This document shows positions 11,994-23,100 of a DNA stretch of 64,000 nt, piece by piece (the first letter of the stretch is position 1; every line of letters starts with the position of its first letter). The notes under the pieces were generated by a model. That model saw only the letters and a list, made by a program, of their open reading frames with translations, did not search any database and was not told the origin of the DNA. A program made the position numbers and the translations under genes. The stretch comes from Strigamia acuminata (Eukaryota > Arthropoda > Chilopoda > Geophilomorpha > Linotaeniidae), in NCBI GenBank assembly GCA_949358305.1, contig OX442321.1:3125605-3189604 (forward strand). The letters run 5' to 3'.

Positions 11994-12589
11994 TATGGGT
12001 GTCCGGAAGTGACGTCATTTTTGTGATAGACACTTGGAGTCATTTGTGATAAGTATGATTGTGATAAGGGTCCACATCTGTGACTTATCTCTTGGTTTAT
12101 CGCTTGGTTTTTTATCGGCAATTCAAAATGGATACTCATTACAATTGGAAAATACAACTCAAAGAAAAGGAGCAGTTGGTAGAGCTTTGGTAAACGAAGA
12201 TTACGATTATTATTATACGATTCAGTCATTCAGGTTTTTCCTTTCCCTTCGGAACAATCAAAGCGATAAATTATATTGGACGTGGATTGACCGTATAAAT
12301 ATTAAAACGCATAAAAAGTTGTACCTGGAAATTGTCCCTGACAAAATGTATTATGTAATACCTGCCATGTGAGTAAGCACTTAGCTGCATTCAAAAAGTC
12401 GTGTTTTAAGTGTTTTAACGCTTTTATGTTGCAACGTCTGTGTTTTGTGGCTCAGAACATGCTAAAACATTGGAAAATAGCATTGTAGCAAACAATCGGT
12501 GTCTTGAACCGGTCACCCAGGCAGCCATTTTGATGCAGCAACTACAATTTGTAAGTTTATTATTAAATGGGTGTCTAAAAGTGATAATA

Positions 12590-12650
12590 CAGTCGAAACT
12601 CTTTATAACGAATCGCGATATAACGAATTATCGAGTTTGGACCGCATAAA
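12590..12650 (+). mobile_element. pogo/Tigger-like MITE fragment
   Basis: TA followed by CAGTCGAAACTCTTTATAAC and two ATAACGAAT blocks. It is a left end only, with an internal deletion compared with the copy at 15916. Confidence 0.7.
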
Positions 12651-13184
12651 GCGTGCTGACTTTCGCAGTATTTATCTTATCACAGCCGTTTTTAGAAAGC
12701 GAGCCACATATTTATTTTAATGAGTTTAAAACAATTTGCATGCCATTTCCTGTGGAAATATGTGAAAAGATTGCATGACCTGTGATTATACTAAATAGTT
12801 CAGGGACACCCTTATGAACTCAGACTGAGTCTTCAATTGTTTGAAGCCTGTGAGGTGTGGTATTGAAAGCTGAGCAAATGTCAAATGGCTGCTTAAACTA
12901 GAAAAGAACATTCTTTAGTTGAATGGATCACTTCACCATCTGAGATTCACCTTTCATCCACATCCAAAACTGATACTGGCAACTGTCAAAGCTGAATTAC
13001 TGCAGCCATTAGAGAGAGAGACCGACCAGTAAGTCACGAGTTGACAACTTTGTCAAGTTTTGTTTTATTTTTTCCTATTTTTGGTAAACTGAAGTGTAGT
13101 TTTTTAAATTGCAATCTGTAAAGATATATTTTGTTTGTTCTGATATCACACTTTATAATATTAATCTTAAAAATAACACATTAG

Positions 13185-13674
13185 AGAGTTTGCGGGATGC
13201 ATTTTTCCCTTATTTTTCTCTACGTTACACTATTTTAGTGCCATATCGTAAAGGAAAAATCTTTAGTGTATCGTTTTCAACACTAAATTAAAATATAGTG
13301 CAGCCGATCAGAATTGAGAACACTATATTGTTAGCTCCGCCCATTGCAAATGGCGATAATTTTGTTGTACCGATCAAACACATCACAGTCATATGTACGT
13401 AGATTGAATGATAAGTGAGGCCCAAAATTGAATTTTAGGCCCAAAACCATACTTTATAGGCATAATAATGGAATTTTATGCAGAAATTTGCACATTTACG
13501 CCCCTAAATTGAATTTTTAGGCCCAAAATTACTAACTGTTAGTAGTTGGTTGAAATAGTGTAGTGATAAGGGAAAAGTGCAGCCCGCAAAAACTTAATTT
13601 ATCATTTTTCCCTTACACTAATTTTATACCGTATAGTCTTTAACTGTAAGAGAAAAATGCATCCCGCAAACTCT
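13185..13674. mobile_element. Inverted-repeat element of about 490 bp
   Basis: AGAGTTTGCGGGATGCATTT at 13185 is repeated in inverted orientation at 13652-13674. Shorter inverted and direct blocks inside (GTGCAGCC, CATTTTTCCCTTACAC, a run of AGGCCCAAAATT) suggest rearrangement. No clear target duplication could be fixed and the superfamily is not assigned. Confidence 0.65.
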
Positions 13675-13710
13675 ATTAAACTTAAATAAATCAAAGAATA
13701 TTAAATATTA

Positions 13711-13915
13711 GAACCTCGATTATCGGAACACCGGTCATACGAATGTTCGATTATCCAAACAGCAGTAGGCGATTTTTTAATCAATTTTTAATGTTTTTTT
13801 GACAATTTTTATTGTTAATTAATATTTTAGAGACTTTTTATTTTTGTATGCAGTATATGAATAAACCTACCGGTAATGTTTGATTATCCGAACAATTTGG
13901 TTTTATGAACACCCA
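13711..13915. mobile_element. Tigger-like fragment with inverted TTATCCGAAC motifs
   Basis: GAACCTCGATTATCGGAACA near 13712, then GTTCGATTATCC and later TGTTTGATTATCCGAACA, a pattern usual for decayed Tigger/pogo derivatives. It has no open frame. Confidence 0.5.
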
Positions 13916-14579
13916 TGTCTCCCAATTACTCCGTAGTTTGGAAACTCATTCGTGGTAAATTTATCCCAAATGTGGCAATAGAGCCAGAAAATATAAACTA
14001 CAACCAAACAGAGATTCAAAACCAAAATATTTCCCCCAGCAGATCAAGAGACATTGCAATCCCGTGTTTACCAATGATGGTGAATAGCAGAGGTTAGAGA
14101 AACAAGACACTCAAAGTAAACACACCAATAGGGAGTTAGTTTATAAAAGCAGACTACTGTGGGAATTGATTAAAATAAACAACATTTTTCACAACACTCC
14201 CTTCACACCCAGATGCACGAGTAGAAATTTCCTCCCAAAACAGATCCAAACACAAACGGCAGCACCCGCGGGCCCGGCGTAATTGGATTCACATGGGCAA
14301 ATAATAAAATGAAAATAGAAAATAGAAAACAAGTCACCGGCAAAAGCCGAAACCTCAAAAGCCGAAAGCCTTTTCTCCCAATGCTTACACATCACTTCTT
14401 TGGTTTATCGACCTTGGAACAGGAAATGAAGGGTTAAAGCTAAAAGCAGATGCGCATCACAATGTGCGAGCTAATGGATGAGTAAAGTAAAGTGCGGTGC
14501 GGACAACGAAATGTCAGGTCAAGGCGTTTGAATCGTTAATCATTAATCACATCCGCTCTCGTTCGCAGGGTCACGCAAG

Positions 14580-17500
14580 ATGGACGCCCCGGACTTGACG
14601 ATAGTCCACGCCAAAGACGGCGCTGAGTGGGAGCGCTATCTGGACCACTGTTTCCGCCAATTAATCCCGCAGGGCGGCAACGAGCGGCCATTGCACATCC
14701 ACAGCGAGAGTTTGGAGCATCTCTGCTTCCCCCTATCCAGTCATAAAGTGGCTTTTCAACGGCGTGCCAAAGCGCAACTGGTGATTCTCACTCCGGAATT
14801 CTTAGACTTTGTGCAAACAAATCCTGGAACGTCGGTGGGCCAGTTGCTGGAGCCCAAGAGAGTTATTGCTATGTTGTGCGGCGTGGAGAATAGCGACGTT
14901 CAAGCCACCCATAGAGCGGAGTTAGTCAGCTTTCCTGCGTGGCGTCAAATCGCTGTCAAAGATCAGGATAAGGATTTCGTTCTTCAGCTCTTCCACAAGA
15001 CCGTCGAAGTGATGGAGTTGTCCGAAGGAGGGATCAACACCTTCAAGCCGCAGTTCAAGTTGACCCCGAGGAAGGTTCGAGAGGTAAATTAAGCAGTGTC
15101 CTTCAATAAAGTGATTTAATGGCATTAATGGCGCGCTTAAACTGATGCATACATGTTACGTATCGTTAAAAAAAGACTTTTTTCCTGGAAAAATGGCGAT
15201 TTATGCATTTATTTACCAATTTTCGCGAAATATGCAATTTAAGCCAATTTCGGCTTTTTATTCAATATAAATATATTCTATGCATTTATGCATTTATCGG
15301 CAATGAAATGAATCGATTTCGATGTGTCGAGGTTTTTTTCATTTCTTATTTTTGCCCCCCGGTTGGTTTTTGCTGCAGCGCTCGTTACTTTTTAAGGGGC
15401 TCGGTGAATTTACAAGGCTAATTTCTTGGAGGGAAGGAAAAAAGCGTGAAATACGAGGGTGTTTAACCCCTCGGTTCACTGTTTCAACCATCCCTAGGAC
15501 TGTTTTCACATTTTTTGCTCGATATAGCCGTTCTAAAAAAGTGAGTCAAAAATTGCTATCAATCATAGTCGATATCATCTGGTGAGAGATGACACGTCGC
15601 ACTCGTCTACTTGCTCCACTTTAAAATTGTTTTGACTAAAGAATTCCTTTTAGCTTGTTCACAACACGTGCTGACAAGATGACATTTTAATTTTTTTTTT
15701 TTTAATAATTTTTTGTTTCAATTTTTTTTTAGGGTTGCAACAAGGTATTTGCACTACTGCAAAACCCAGTTCTTAGAGATCAGGATGTAAAAGTGTTTAT
15801 CACAGCTAATAAAGGCCTGAATAGAGAAGTTGCCAATAAAATGCGAAATCCTTACATAGTCCAGTTTGTAATTCCAGGTATTATTCATCTATTTACATTT
15901 ATATTTATTTATATACAGTCGAAACTCTTTATAACGAAGCGCAAGGGACCCAAAAAAATCAATTCGTTGTAATGTGAATTCGTTATATCGAAATTTTTTA
16001 ACCAGCAATTTTTAAGCATTCGTTATGTCGATAATTCGTTATATCGCGATTCCGTATAAAGAGTTTTGATTGATTTATATTGATTTATTTGTGTTTACCG
16101 TATTATCCCGCTTTAAGCCACCCGGATGAATAATTATGTTGGAATTTGGGCCTGAAATATGAGTTTTCTTGATATTCTGAAGATTATTACTAAAATTTGG
16201 GAAAATTTATAGAAATGGAGGCCAATTTCCTACATTTTGGACATCTAAAAATACTTTTTATGCTTGTTATGGCTCAAGCTTACACCGGCATGCCAGTATA
16301 AACGGGGTTTATCGGCATGCCGGTAAAACTCACTATACCGGCATGTGGCTTAAAGCGGTGTACTATGGTACATTTATTAATTTTTTTGCTAATTAAATTT
16401 ATTTGTTAAAGATTATATGATGCAAATCAGTCAGATTGCAACAGTGCAGGTGTTCTGCGATGGGATTTCATTGGGCAGTCGACAAATCAAATGCGAAAGT
16501 CAAATGGGGGAGTTGAATCAACTGTTAAAAAACGTCAACAATCCAATGGCATTTCTAAGCCAAGTAAGAATTAATTAAATTGAACTAAATTAGACCAAAA
16601 TAGGTCAAATTAATTTATGACATACATTTTTTTTTCTATAGACTTTAGGTTTAAGTGGATGCAGACTCAAAGATCTGGATAATTTATTGGTGAAAACATT
16701 TTGCCAAAATCTGCCGCCCAAAGGATTCGAATTGCTGGATTGCAGTTACGAAAACCAACGGCGGAAAAGTGAGTCAAAACTCACATTCTGCACCAAATTT
16801 GTACTCATTTTTCATTGATTTTAACTCAGGTGAAGAAGAAATGCCCACCTTGCTTCATTTTGCAGCTTTTTACGGACTTAAAGAGCTGTGTTCGTGTTTA
16901 CTCGACTTACCCAACGCGAAAATCGTGTGCAATATTAGAAATAGCGAAAACGCGACACCGGCCGAGCTGGCGGACGGCGCCGGTCACACAGACCTGGCAC
17001 AAATGCTGGAGAATTTCATGGTAATTAATAATTATAAAAAAATTATTGTTAAATTTTTTTAATTTTTTTAAAATTCAGAATTTAACGGCAACTGCGGAAT
17101 TATATTCGTTTGGTTTGTCCTCGTCGAGTAACACGAAACACAACAAAATCTACGACGCACTTTATGGTAATTCAGGATATTTTAATTATTTTTATAGAAA
17201 AATACAATTACTTTAATTTTAATTTGAGATATTTTGTATCGCGGCATAATTCAAAACGCGTCTATTTAAGTCATAGAAAATGCGATCCATTACAATTTAT
17301 TTTTATTTATTTTAATATTTTTTAATATTTTAATATTTTTTAATATTTTAATATTTTTTAATATTTTAATATTTTTTAATATTTTAATCATTTTTACAAA
17401 AAAAACAATTTTTTTTTAAATTATTTTATAGATTATCCGAATAATATTCCTTTGTACGACACCCCGCGCGCTGTTTCAAAACACACGGAAATAGAAGGAA

Positions 17501-19445
17501 ACGAAACTTACCTGCCGATGAGTTGCTCCAATCCGTCGTTAACTAGTCTACTTGAACCCCACAAGAGACTCATTCTCGGTCTGGACGACGACGAGACTTC
17601 GAGTGCGCAATCCGACACCAAAACCGACATTTTCAACACAAGTTCCGGTAAAATAAAAAATTCAAGAAAAAAAATCAAAACCAAAAATCAATATTAAGCA
17701 AATTTTATGCATTTTAGACGACATTCCCGACGCCAAAGACGAAAATTCGCGTTTCCAAGGCTACAACCCGAGCCAGGTGGAATTACTCGAGATCCTCGAA
17801 GACTTCAAAAAGAACAAATATTCCATCAACGAAGTGGAACAGTTGTTCGAAGACTGGAAAACGCGGCAGAACAATTCGTTCAGGGAGAAAGAGAACGAAC
17901 TCAAAGTGCTGCGTTCGAAGTACGAACAAATCCAGCAGAGCGCGCCGGACAAAGGCAAAAAAGCACTCTCGCTCGACAGGATAATGGCGCTGCTGACCAA
18001 GAGCGGCAAAAAGAACACCCTCAAATCGTCGAAATCTGTGATACAAGTGCAGAAACGCAAGGAAAACGAATACGAGGAGTCCAAACACCGCCCGGCGAGC
18101 ACTCTAAGCAATGCCAGCCTCATCAGCACGTCCAGCCTGAGAAGTAGCTGCAGTAAGTCGGCCAAATCCCAACCCAGGGGTCGGCAAGTAATTTTAAGTG
18201 CGGTCCGGATACTATTGAAAATTTTTATCGAGTTCCACAAAAATAACGCATAAAAACCTTACTTATAAGAACCTAAGAAAACGGAAAAAACACTTAAAAA
18301 CCAAATAAAATCCCCAATAAACACACACAACCCAAAAAATACCAAATACCAAATACTGTATCCGGACCGCGGTCCGCCTGTTGCCGATCGCTGTCCTAAC
18401 CTAAAATTGCAAAACTAAAATTGAATTCAATTTAGGTTCTTCGTCGAGCGAGCGCTTGAGCACGGCGAGCAGTTCTACTTACGATAGCGGCGCGCAGTCG
18501 GATTCCGGCGATGATATTCTTAGAAAAAAGGTAAATTTTTACAATTTACATTTGTTTTTGTTGGATTTTCAACAATTTCTTATTTTTTTTTGTAGAATCG
18601 AATGTCTGCCACCATCAAAGAGCGAATCAGCCATTTTGAATTGTCGAATCCTCCGCCATTGCCAGCGAGTATCGCGACCAAGGAAAGGATTTTGCAAGTT
18701 CCTGTTGCGGATAAGGAGATGGCGATGGACAGAGTCGATGAGTTGTCAAACTGCGAAGTAATATAATTTTACTAATGGAGAAGAAAAATTAAAATTCTTT
18801 AATTAAAAATTTTTTCTTTAAATAGGAAAATGCATATCTGATGGAATCTACATCACCCGATTACGTTTCTCCCGATCCGGAGTTCTTATATCAATCGCCG
18901 TCGAACGTGATTCGAAAAATCGACGAAGAAACAGGTAAAAATTCTTCTCCTTTTCGCACTCCGCCATTTTGAAACCTTCCATTTGCCGCCGCCAGTCGCC
19001 GTGTGTTTACACATTTCTTCCTTTTCCAGTCAAACCAAACACCACAAACTCGCTTAACGACTCTTATCTGCCCCGGCCGTCGCAGACAACCCTCGAAGAA
19101 CCCATTTACAACAACTGCGGCGCGATCGTATCGAAAGAGAACGATTACTACAACTTGCCGCCTCCGCCGCCGCAGCCTGCGCACAACAAATCAACTTTAT
19201 CGCTATTCAAAATCTCACGCGCAGCCGAGGATAAACAACAGAAAATACTCGATCCTTATCCTCGAAAACAACCGTTGGGATTAGTCGCGACCCACGTGAA
19301 TAAATTCGAATTCGACGACGGAATTTGCGAAAAACTTCCGCCCCCGGTTCCGCCGCGGCCGCCCGTCAAAGAAAAACCGAACGAAATCTACTCGCGCCCG
19401 CGCCCGCCATTTTCCGGGCGGCCATTACCGGAAGTTCCAAAATAA
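14580..19445 (+). CDS. stumps: Dof/Stumps (BCAP/BANK family) tyrosine-kinase adaptor, 12 coding exons
   Basis: Exons are 14569(ATG 14580)-15083, 15733-15877, 16412-16563, 16642-16768, 16830-17020, 17079-17166, 17432-17647, 17718-18152, 18436-18530, 18596-18757, 18826-18934 and 19030-19445 (stop). All phases agree and the sum is 2640 bases, 879 codons plus stop. The protein aligns in order with vertebrate BCAP (PIK3AP1): a TIR-like N-terminus, the DBB segment, the ankyrin motif PTLLHFAAFYGLKEL (BCAP PTLLHFAAKYGLKNL), the helical block ILEDFKKNKYSINEVEQLFE, and a proline-rich tail with PPPVPPRPP. In insects this family (Dof/Stumps/Heartbroken) is an obligate cytoplasmic adaptor downstream of FGF receptors; in vertebrates it links receptors to PI3K. 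A YxxM site (YLPM, about residue 429) and YNN support SH2 binding. The ATG follows an acceptor by 11 bases, so an upstream exon exists. Alternative names: Dof, Heartbroken. Confidence 0.93.
15916..16072 (+). mobile_element. Complete pogo/Tigger-like MITE in adaptor intron 2
   Basis: It starts CAGTCGAAACTCTTTATAAC after a TA and ends in ATAAAGAGTTTTGATTG, an imperfect inverted copy of the start. The inside is built of TTCGTT/ATATCG motifs. About 157 bp, non-coding. Confidence 0.8.
16096..16370. mobile_element. Inverted-repeat MITE (TA-flanked) in adaptor intron 2
   Basis: The ends TACCGTATTATCCCGCTTTA and (reverse) TACCATAGTACACCGCTTTA form inverted repeats running into AAGCCAC, and both are bounded by TA, as for Tc1/mariner-type insertions. 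Internal palindromes CCGGCATGCCGG-like (CGGCATGCC) occur three times. About 275 bp, non-coding, only 23 bp from the preceding MITE. Confidence 0.8.
16830..17166 (+). other. Adaptor exons 5-6: ankyrin repeats
   Basis: Residues about 310-402. Two ankyrin-type helices can be read: TLLHFAAFYGLKELCSCLL, then NSENATPAELADGAGHTDLA. The family uses these within the DBB unit for dimerisation and receptor contact. Exon 6 ends NKIYDALYG; the IYDAL tyrosine could be an SH2 target after phosphorylation, as YxxL/I sites in Drosophila Dof recruit Corkscrew (SHP2). Confidence 0.85.
17300..17395. repeat. TTTTTAATATTTTAATA tandem repeat in adaptor intron 6
   Basis: About five copies of an 18-bp AT-only unit just upstream of the exon 7 acceptor. 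Confidence 0.85.
17432..17647 (+). other. Adaptor exon 7: YxxM site region
   Basis: Residues about 403-474. This exon carries PLYDTP and NETYLPMSCSNPS; YLPM is a YxxM motif, the consensus for the SH2 domains of the PI3-kinase p85 subunit, which is what names BCAP (B-cell adaptor for PI3K). Downstream LDDDETSSAQSDT is acidic and serine-rich. Phosphorylation is inferred from motif only. Confidence 0.8.
17718..18152 (+). other. Adaptor exon 8: helical (coiled-coil) block and serine-rich linker
   Basis: Residues about 475-619. VELLEILEDFKKNKYSINEV...LFEDWKTRQ aligns with BCAP LITLQEQVKLGIVNVDEAVLHFKEW; charged heptads follow (REKENELKVLRSKYEQIQ). The 3' donor is AGCTGCA|GTAAGT at 18152, which alone restores the frame into exon 9 (SSSSERLS). 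A GT at 18188 gives a premature stop and is rejected. Confidence 0.85.
18436..19445 (+). other. Adaptor exons 9-12: tyrosine- and proline-rich C-terminus
   Basis: Exons 9-12 encode a low-complexity tail with several candidate tyrosines: STYDSG, AYLMES, PDYVSPDPEF, EEPIYNNCG (YNN, a Grb2-type YxN), NDYYNLPPPPPQP and NEIYSRP. Proline runs PPPPPQP and LPPPVPPRPPVKEK are SH3-type ligands and mirror the PPPPVPPRG end of BCAP. Exon joins: AAG|GTAAAT, GAA|GTAATA, ACAG|GTAAAA. The stop is at 19443-19445. Confidence 0.85.
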
Positions 19446-19546
19446 ACCTCTCGAACGAAATGTAAATATTTTTATACATAATAATTTAAAAACACGCAAT
19501 AAAAAGTCATTTTTTTTTATACTTTACATTAAATGATTTTAATAAA
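19441..19546 (+). terminator. Adaptor 3'UTR with AATAAA signals
   Basis: AATAAA occurs at 19498-19503 and 19541-19546, and also overlapping the stop codon at 19441. The one at 19498 followed by a T-rich stretch is the likeliest polyadenylation signal. The neighbouring gene ends on the opposite strand at 20194, so the two 3'UTRs share less than 750 bases. Confidence 0.6.
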
Positions 19547-19549
19547 CCA

Positions 19550-20193
19550 TTAGAATTATGTACACGTTACATAAAAAGAAAACATTAAAAATAATAATAA
19601 TTAGAACTATTTTTTTTATACAAATTATCAAACTTTACAAAAAAAAAATTATTTGTTTTACGGTTTACAGTAATAACTTGAAATATATAAACAATAAAAA
19701 AATTCACAGAATTTTTAAAAAAACGGAACAAAACGAATAAACAAAACAGTCGACATGCAGGTACAGAAATGAGTTAAGTCTTAACCCTAAAATGTTCTAA
19801 ACGGACAACTAACGCGACAGATTGGAAACATCGACACGAAATTCGCATTCATGGGACGGTAAATTGTAGCACACCTACTTAACTTAGTGAATCAATCGTA
19901 TCCAGGAATTGAGTATTGGTCCCGCCTTAAATTCAATTAAAATCGACACATTTTCGACACAGTTAGACAAATTCGCCATTGAAAAATCACCAGAACACAG
20001 TAGTACACACTCAAGCGTCGTTTGACTACAACTAAAATTCCGATGTGCGTTTTTTCTTTTTTTTTGGTTTCAGTTATTGCACTTCCAAAACGTTCTTTCA
20101 CATCCAACTGATGACCACGTGACAGAAAAATGGTGGTGAGAAAAAGAACCATAAGTGACTAGATGTAATTCTCCCATAATAAATTAATTCGGG
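19550..20193 (-). other. Probable PDZ-GEF 3'UTR and inter-gene strip
   Basis: AT-rich sequence between the convergent genes. I see no canonical AATAAA on the minus strand here, so the PDZ-GEF polyadenylation site may use a variant signal or lie beyond the adaptor's own 3' end. Confidence 0.4.
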
Positions 20194-23100
20194 TTAAACA
20201 GCTGAAACTTGCGCCTCTTCATCCTCTGAAATCGGACATCGATTGATGAAACGGTTATAAAACGAGTTTTGATTTTTTTTACCGTCTTCTGGGTCCGTTA
20301 TGTCGTTGTTAAAGTACCCGGTGACACCTTCGTGACTGTGCGCTCTGCCCAGACGAGCTAATTGTCGATTGCGAGCGATTTGCGCGGCGATGTTGTAATC
20401 GGGCGGTTTCCTCGCTCGTGGAGGAATATCTCTATTACTAGGTATAGGTGGAGGTGGTGGAATGTGAAGTTTGAGGCCTAAACAAACAATTAGCGGAATA
20501 TAGTTTGTACACACCGTAGATGTTCAAAAATGCAGTTTTAGACTAAATAATCAAATTTTTGACAAAAAAGTACACATTTTAGACTAAAAAACGCATAATT
20601 AACCCTCCCCACCCCAACCTAGGGTCAATTTTGACCCCGGAAAGTGTTTTTTATTTTTTTTTCGGTTAAAAAAAGTGTTTTTCATTCTGATTTTTTTTGT
20701 ATTTTGCATTTTTATCATTTAAAATGATAAAAAAAATACGAGGACTGATAATTTTCAAAAAAATTTTTTTTGCTAAAAACTTCGATTTTGGGCTAAAAAC
20801 AAAATTTTAAGGTAAAAAATGTTATTACTTGGTTCAAACTATTTTTTTTTTTTACTAAACCATCGTTTTTTTTACTAAAACCATCGATTTTTCGTTACGT
20901 CGCAAGGACGAACTGGCTCATGGCCGCCGGTACCGTACTGTCCGTGTGTTGCGGTATTTCGGTGTGGTATTGTTGCCACTTACCTTTATTATACATATAA
21001 TATTTTGTTATTGTTGGATCTAATTTAATCACTAGATCCAAACATACCAAAATAACTGGAATTTGATTGAAAATAGACAGAAAACGAAGCGAATGCATTT
21101 GGACACACACATGCTTCCATGTGCTGCGGCGGCCATCTTTGTTGGGGTCAAAAATGACCCGGGTTGGGTGAGGAGGGATTTTTTTTTAGGTTGGGGCTGC
21201 TAGGGTTAAGACAAAAAAAAACATTTTGTCTATCAAAAAAGCACATTTTAGACTCCAAAATTTACTTTTCAACCCAAAAATACACATTTTAGACTGAATG
21301 ACTCATAATTCAGCCAAAAAAAGAACTTTGTCTATCAAAAAAGCACATTTTAGACTCCAAAATGCACTTTTTAGACTCCAAAATGCACATTTTAGACTCC
21401 AAAATGCACTTTTCAAGCAAAAAAAACATTTTTAGACTCCAAAATGCACTTTTCAACCAAAACAAACAATTTTTAGACCCAAAAATCTACTTTTGCGACA
21501 AACAAATGCACATTTTAGCCCCAAAATTGCACAATTTTAAGTCTTTCTTGTTCTGGGCCTCGAAAAATCTCACCTAAAGGCACGTGGCCTGAACAGGAAG
21601 AAAGTAACACTTGCGACGCCAGTGGACACATGTTTGACGGAGATCGCGGATAGGGAGCTTCGAAAACAAAAACAACAAAACATCAAAATAAATTTCAAAA
21701 AATTTCAAACCATTTCCCTCTTTTTAACTACCTGATTTTCGCACGGGCAAATGGTTGAGACTCGTCACGCTCGAACTCTCCTCGGACAAATCGACCGGAA
21801 GCAGCGTGGGCGCGGGAGTATCGCTGTGAGAACGCCCGTGTCCTTGCCGCTCGGTCCGCCTCCGCGTCGAGTTTGGCGACGGCGTGGGCGACAGCGAATG
21901 GTGATGCCTGTTGGGTTGGTGAGGCCGGATCTTGGTTTGTTCGGATAAGGCTAAAAGTTTGCGTACGGCCTGCGGAGACTCGGCGCCTGCAAAGAACACG
22001 AATGCAAATGTCAATAACGGAGCTAAAAATGTTAGAAAAATCGATGCAAATACCAAATTTCGGTCCCGAACCGATCGATTTCTTCCCTTCGGACGTGCTG
22101 CTGTTGCTACTTGTTGTCGAAAGTGTCGGCGAAGGGTGTCGCTTCCGAATCTGCGTGGACGCCAGAGCTGAATATGAACGGAAACGAAAAAATTAATTAA
22201 TCGATGAAATTAATTTTCGTTGCTAAAAAATGATTTTATGCATCTAGAGATGGGTTAACCTGTTTTTTGAACTGAAAATTCATTTCATCTACCTAGAATT
22301 TTATTCTACGAGTCTAAAAGTGTTTTTGTTGGTCCAAAAATAATTTTATGGGTTTAAAAGTAATTCTGTGGGTCTACAATTGTTTTCGTTGGTCTAAAAG
22401 TAATTTTGAGGGTCTTAAAAATGATTTTGTGGATCTAAAAACTGATTTCGTGAGTCTAAAAACTGATTTTGTGGTTCTAAAAACTTATTTTGTGGGTCTA
22501 AAAACTTATTTTATGGTCTAAAAATATTTGTTTAAGTCTGAGAATGTCTAATTACGGACCTAAAAGTAATTTTGTGGGTCTAGAAACTGATTTTGTAGAC
22601 CTAAAAGTAATTTTGTGGGTCTAGAAACTGATTTTGTAGACCTAAAAGTAATTTTGTGGGGCTAAAAACTGATTTTGTGGACCTAAAAGTAATTTTGTGG
22701 AGCTAAAAACTGATTTTGTGGATCTAAAAACTGATTTTATCGGTCTAAAAACTGATTTCGTGGGTCTAAAAACTGATTTTGTGGGGCTAAACACTGATTT
22801 CGTGGGTCTAAAAACTGATTTTGTGGGGCTAAAAACTGATTTTGTGGGGCTAAAAACTGATTTTATAGTCTAAAACTTTTTTTAAAGTCTGAGAATGTCT
22901 AATTATGGACCTAAAAGTAATTTTATCAGTCTAAAACCTGAATTTTATGGTCTAAAAATATTTCTTTTAAGTCTAAGAATGTCCTGAAAAGTGATTTTAG
23001 GTAATGAAATAGTATAGGTTACCATTGCACGACATTGGCTCGCAATCCAATGACATTTGATGCAACTGTTCTTCGTCGATGATCACTTTGAGATTGCTGA

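Larger units (their letters stand above)
14580..16768 (+). other. Adaptor exons 1-4: TIR-like N-terminus and DBB core
   Basis: Residues 1-168 start MDAPDLTIVHAKDGAEWERY and include LCGVENSDV, which aligns with the BCAP start (ILIVYSPDAEEW, LLCGVRDSEE), a TIR-like fold in the family. Exon 2 holds VFITANKGLNREVANKM, probably part of the TIG/Ig-like part. Exons 3-4 carry NPMAFLSQTLGLSGCRLKDL, the DBB (Dof-BCAP-BANK) segment just before the ankyrin repeats, matching BCAP NPVEFMCQAF...TLDKLL. Exon ends: GAG|GTAAAT, CCAG|GTATTA, CAA|GTAAGA, AAAA|GTGAGT. Confidence 0.85.

Noticed and set aside
18153-18253. Adaptor exon 8 reading through to the stop at 18253 as an alternative C-terminus
   Set aside because: A consensus donor at 18152 restores the conserved downstream frame; the read-through peptide has no family match.
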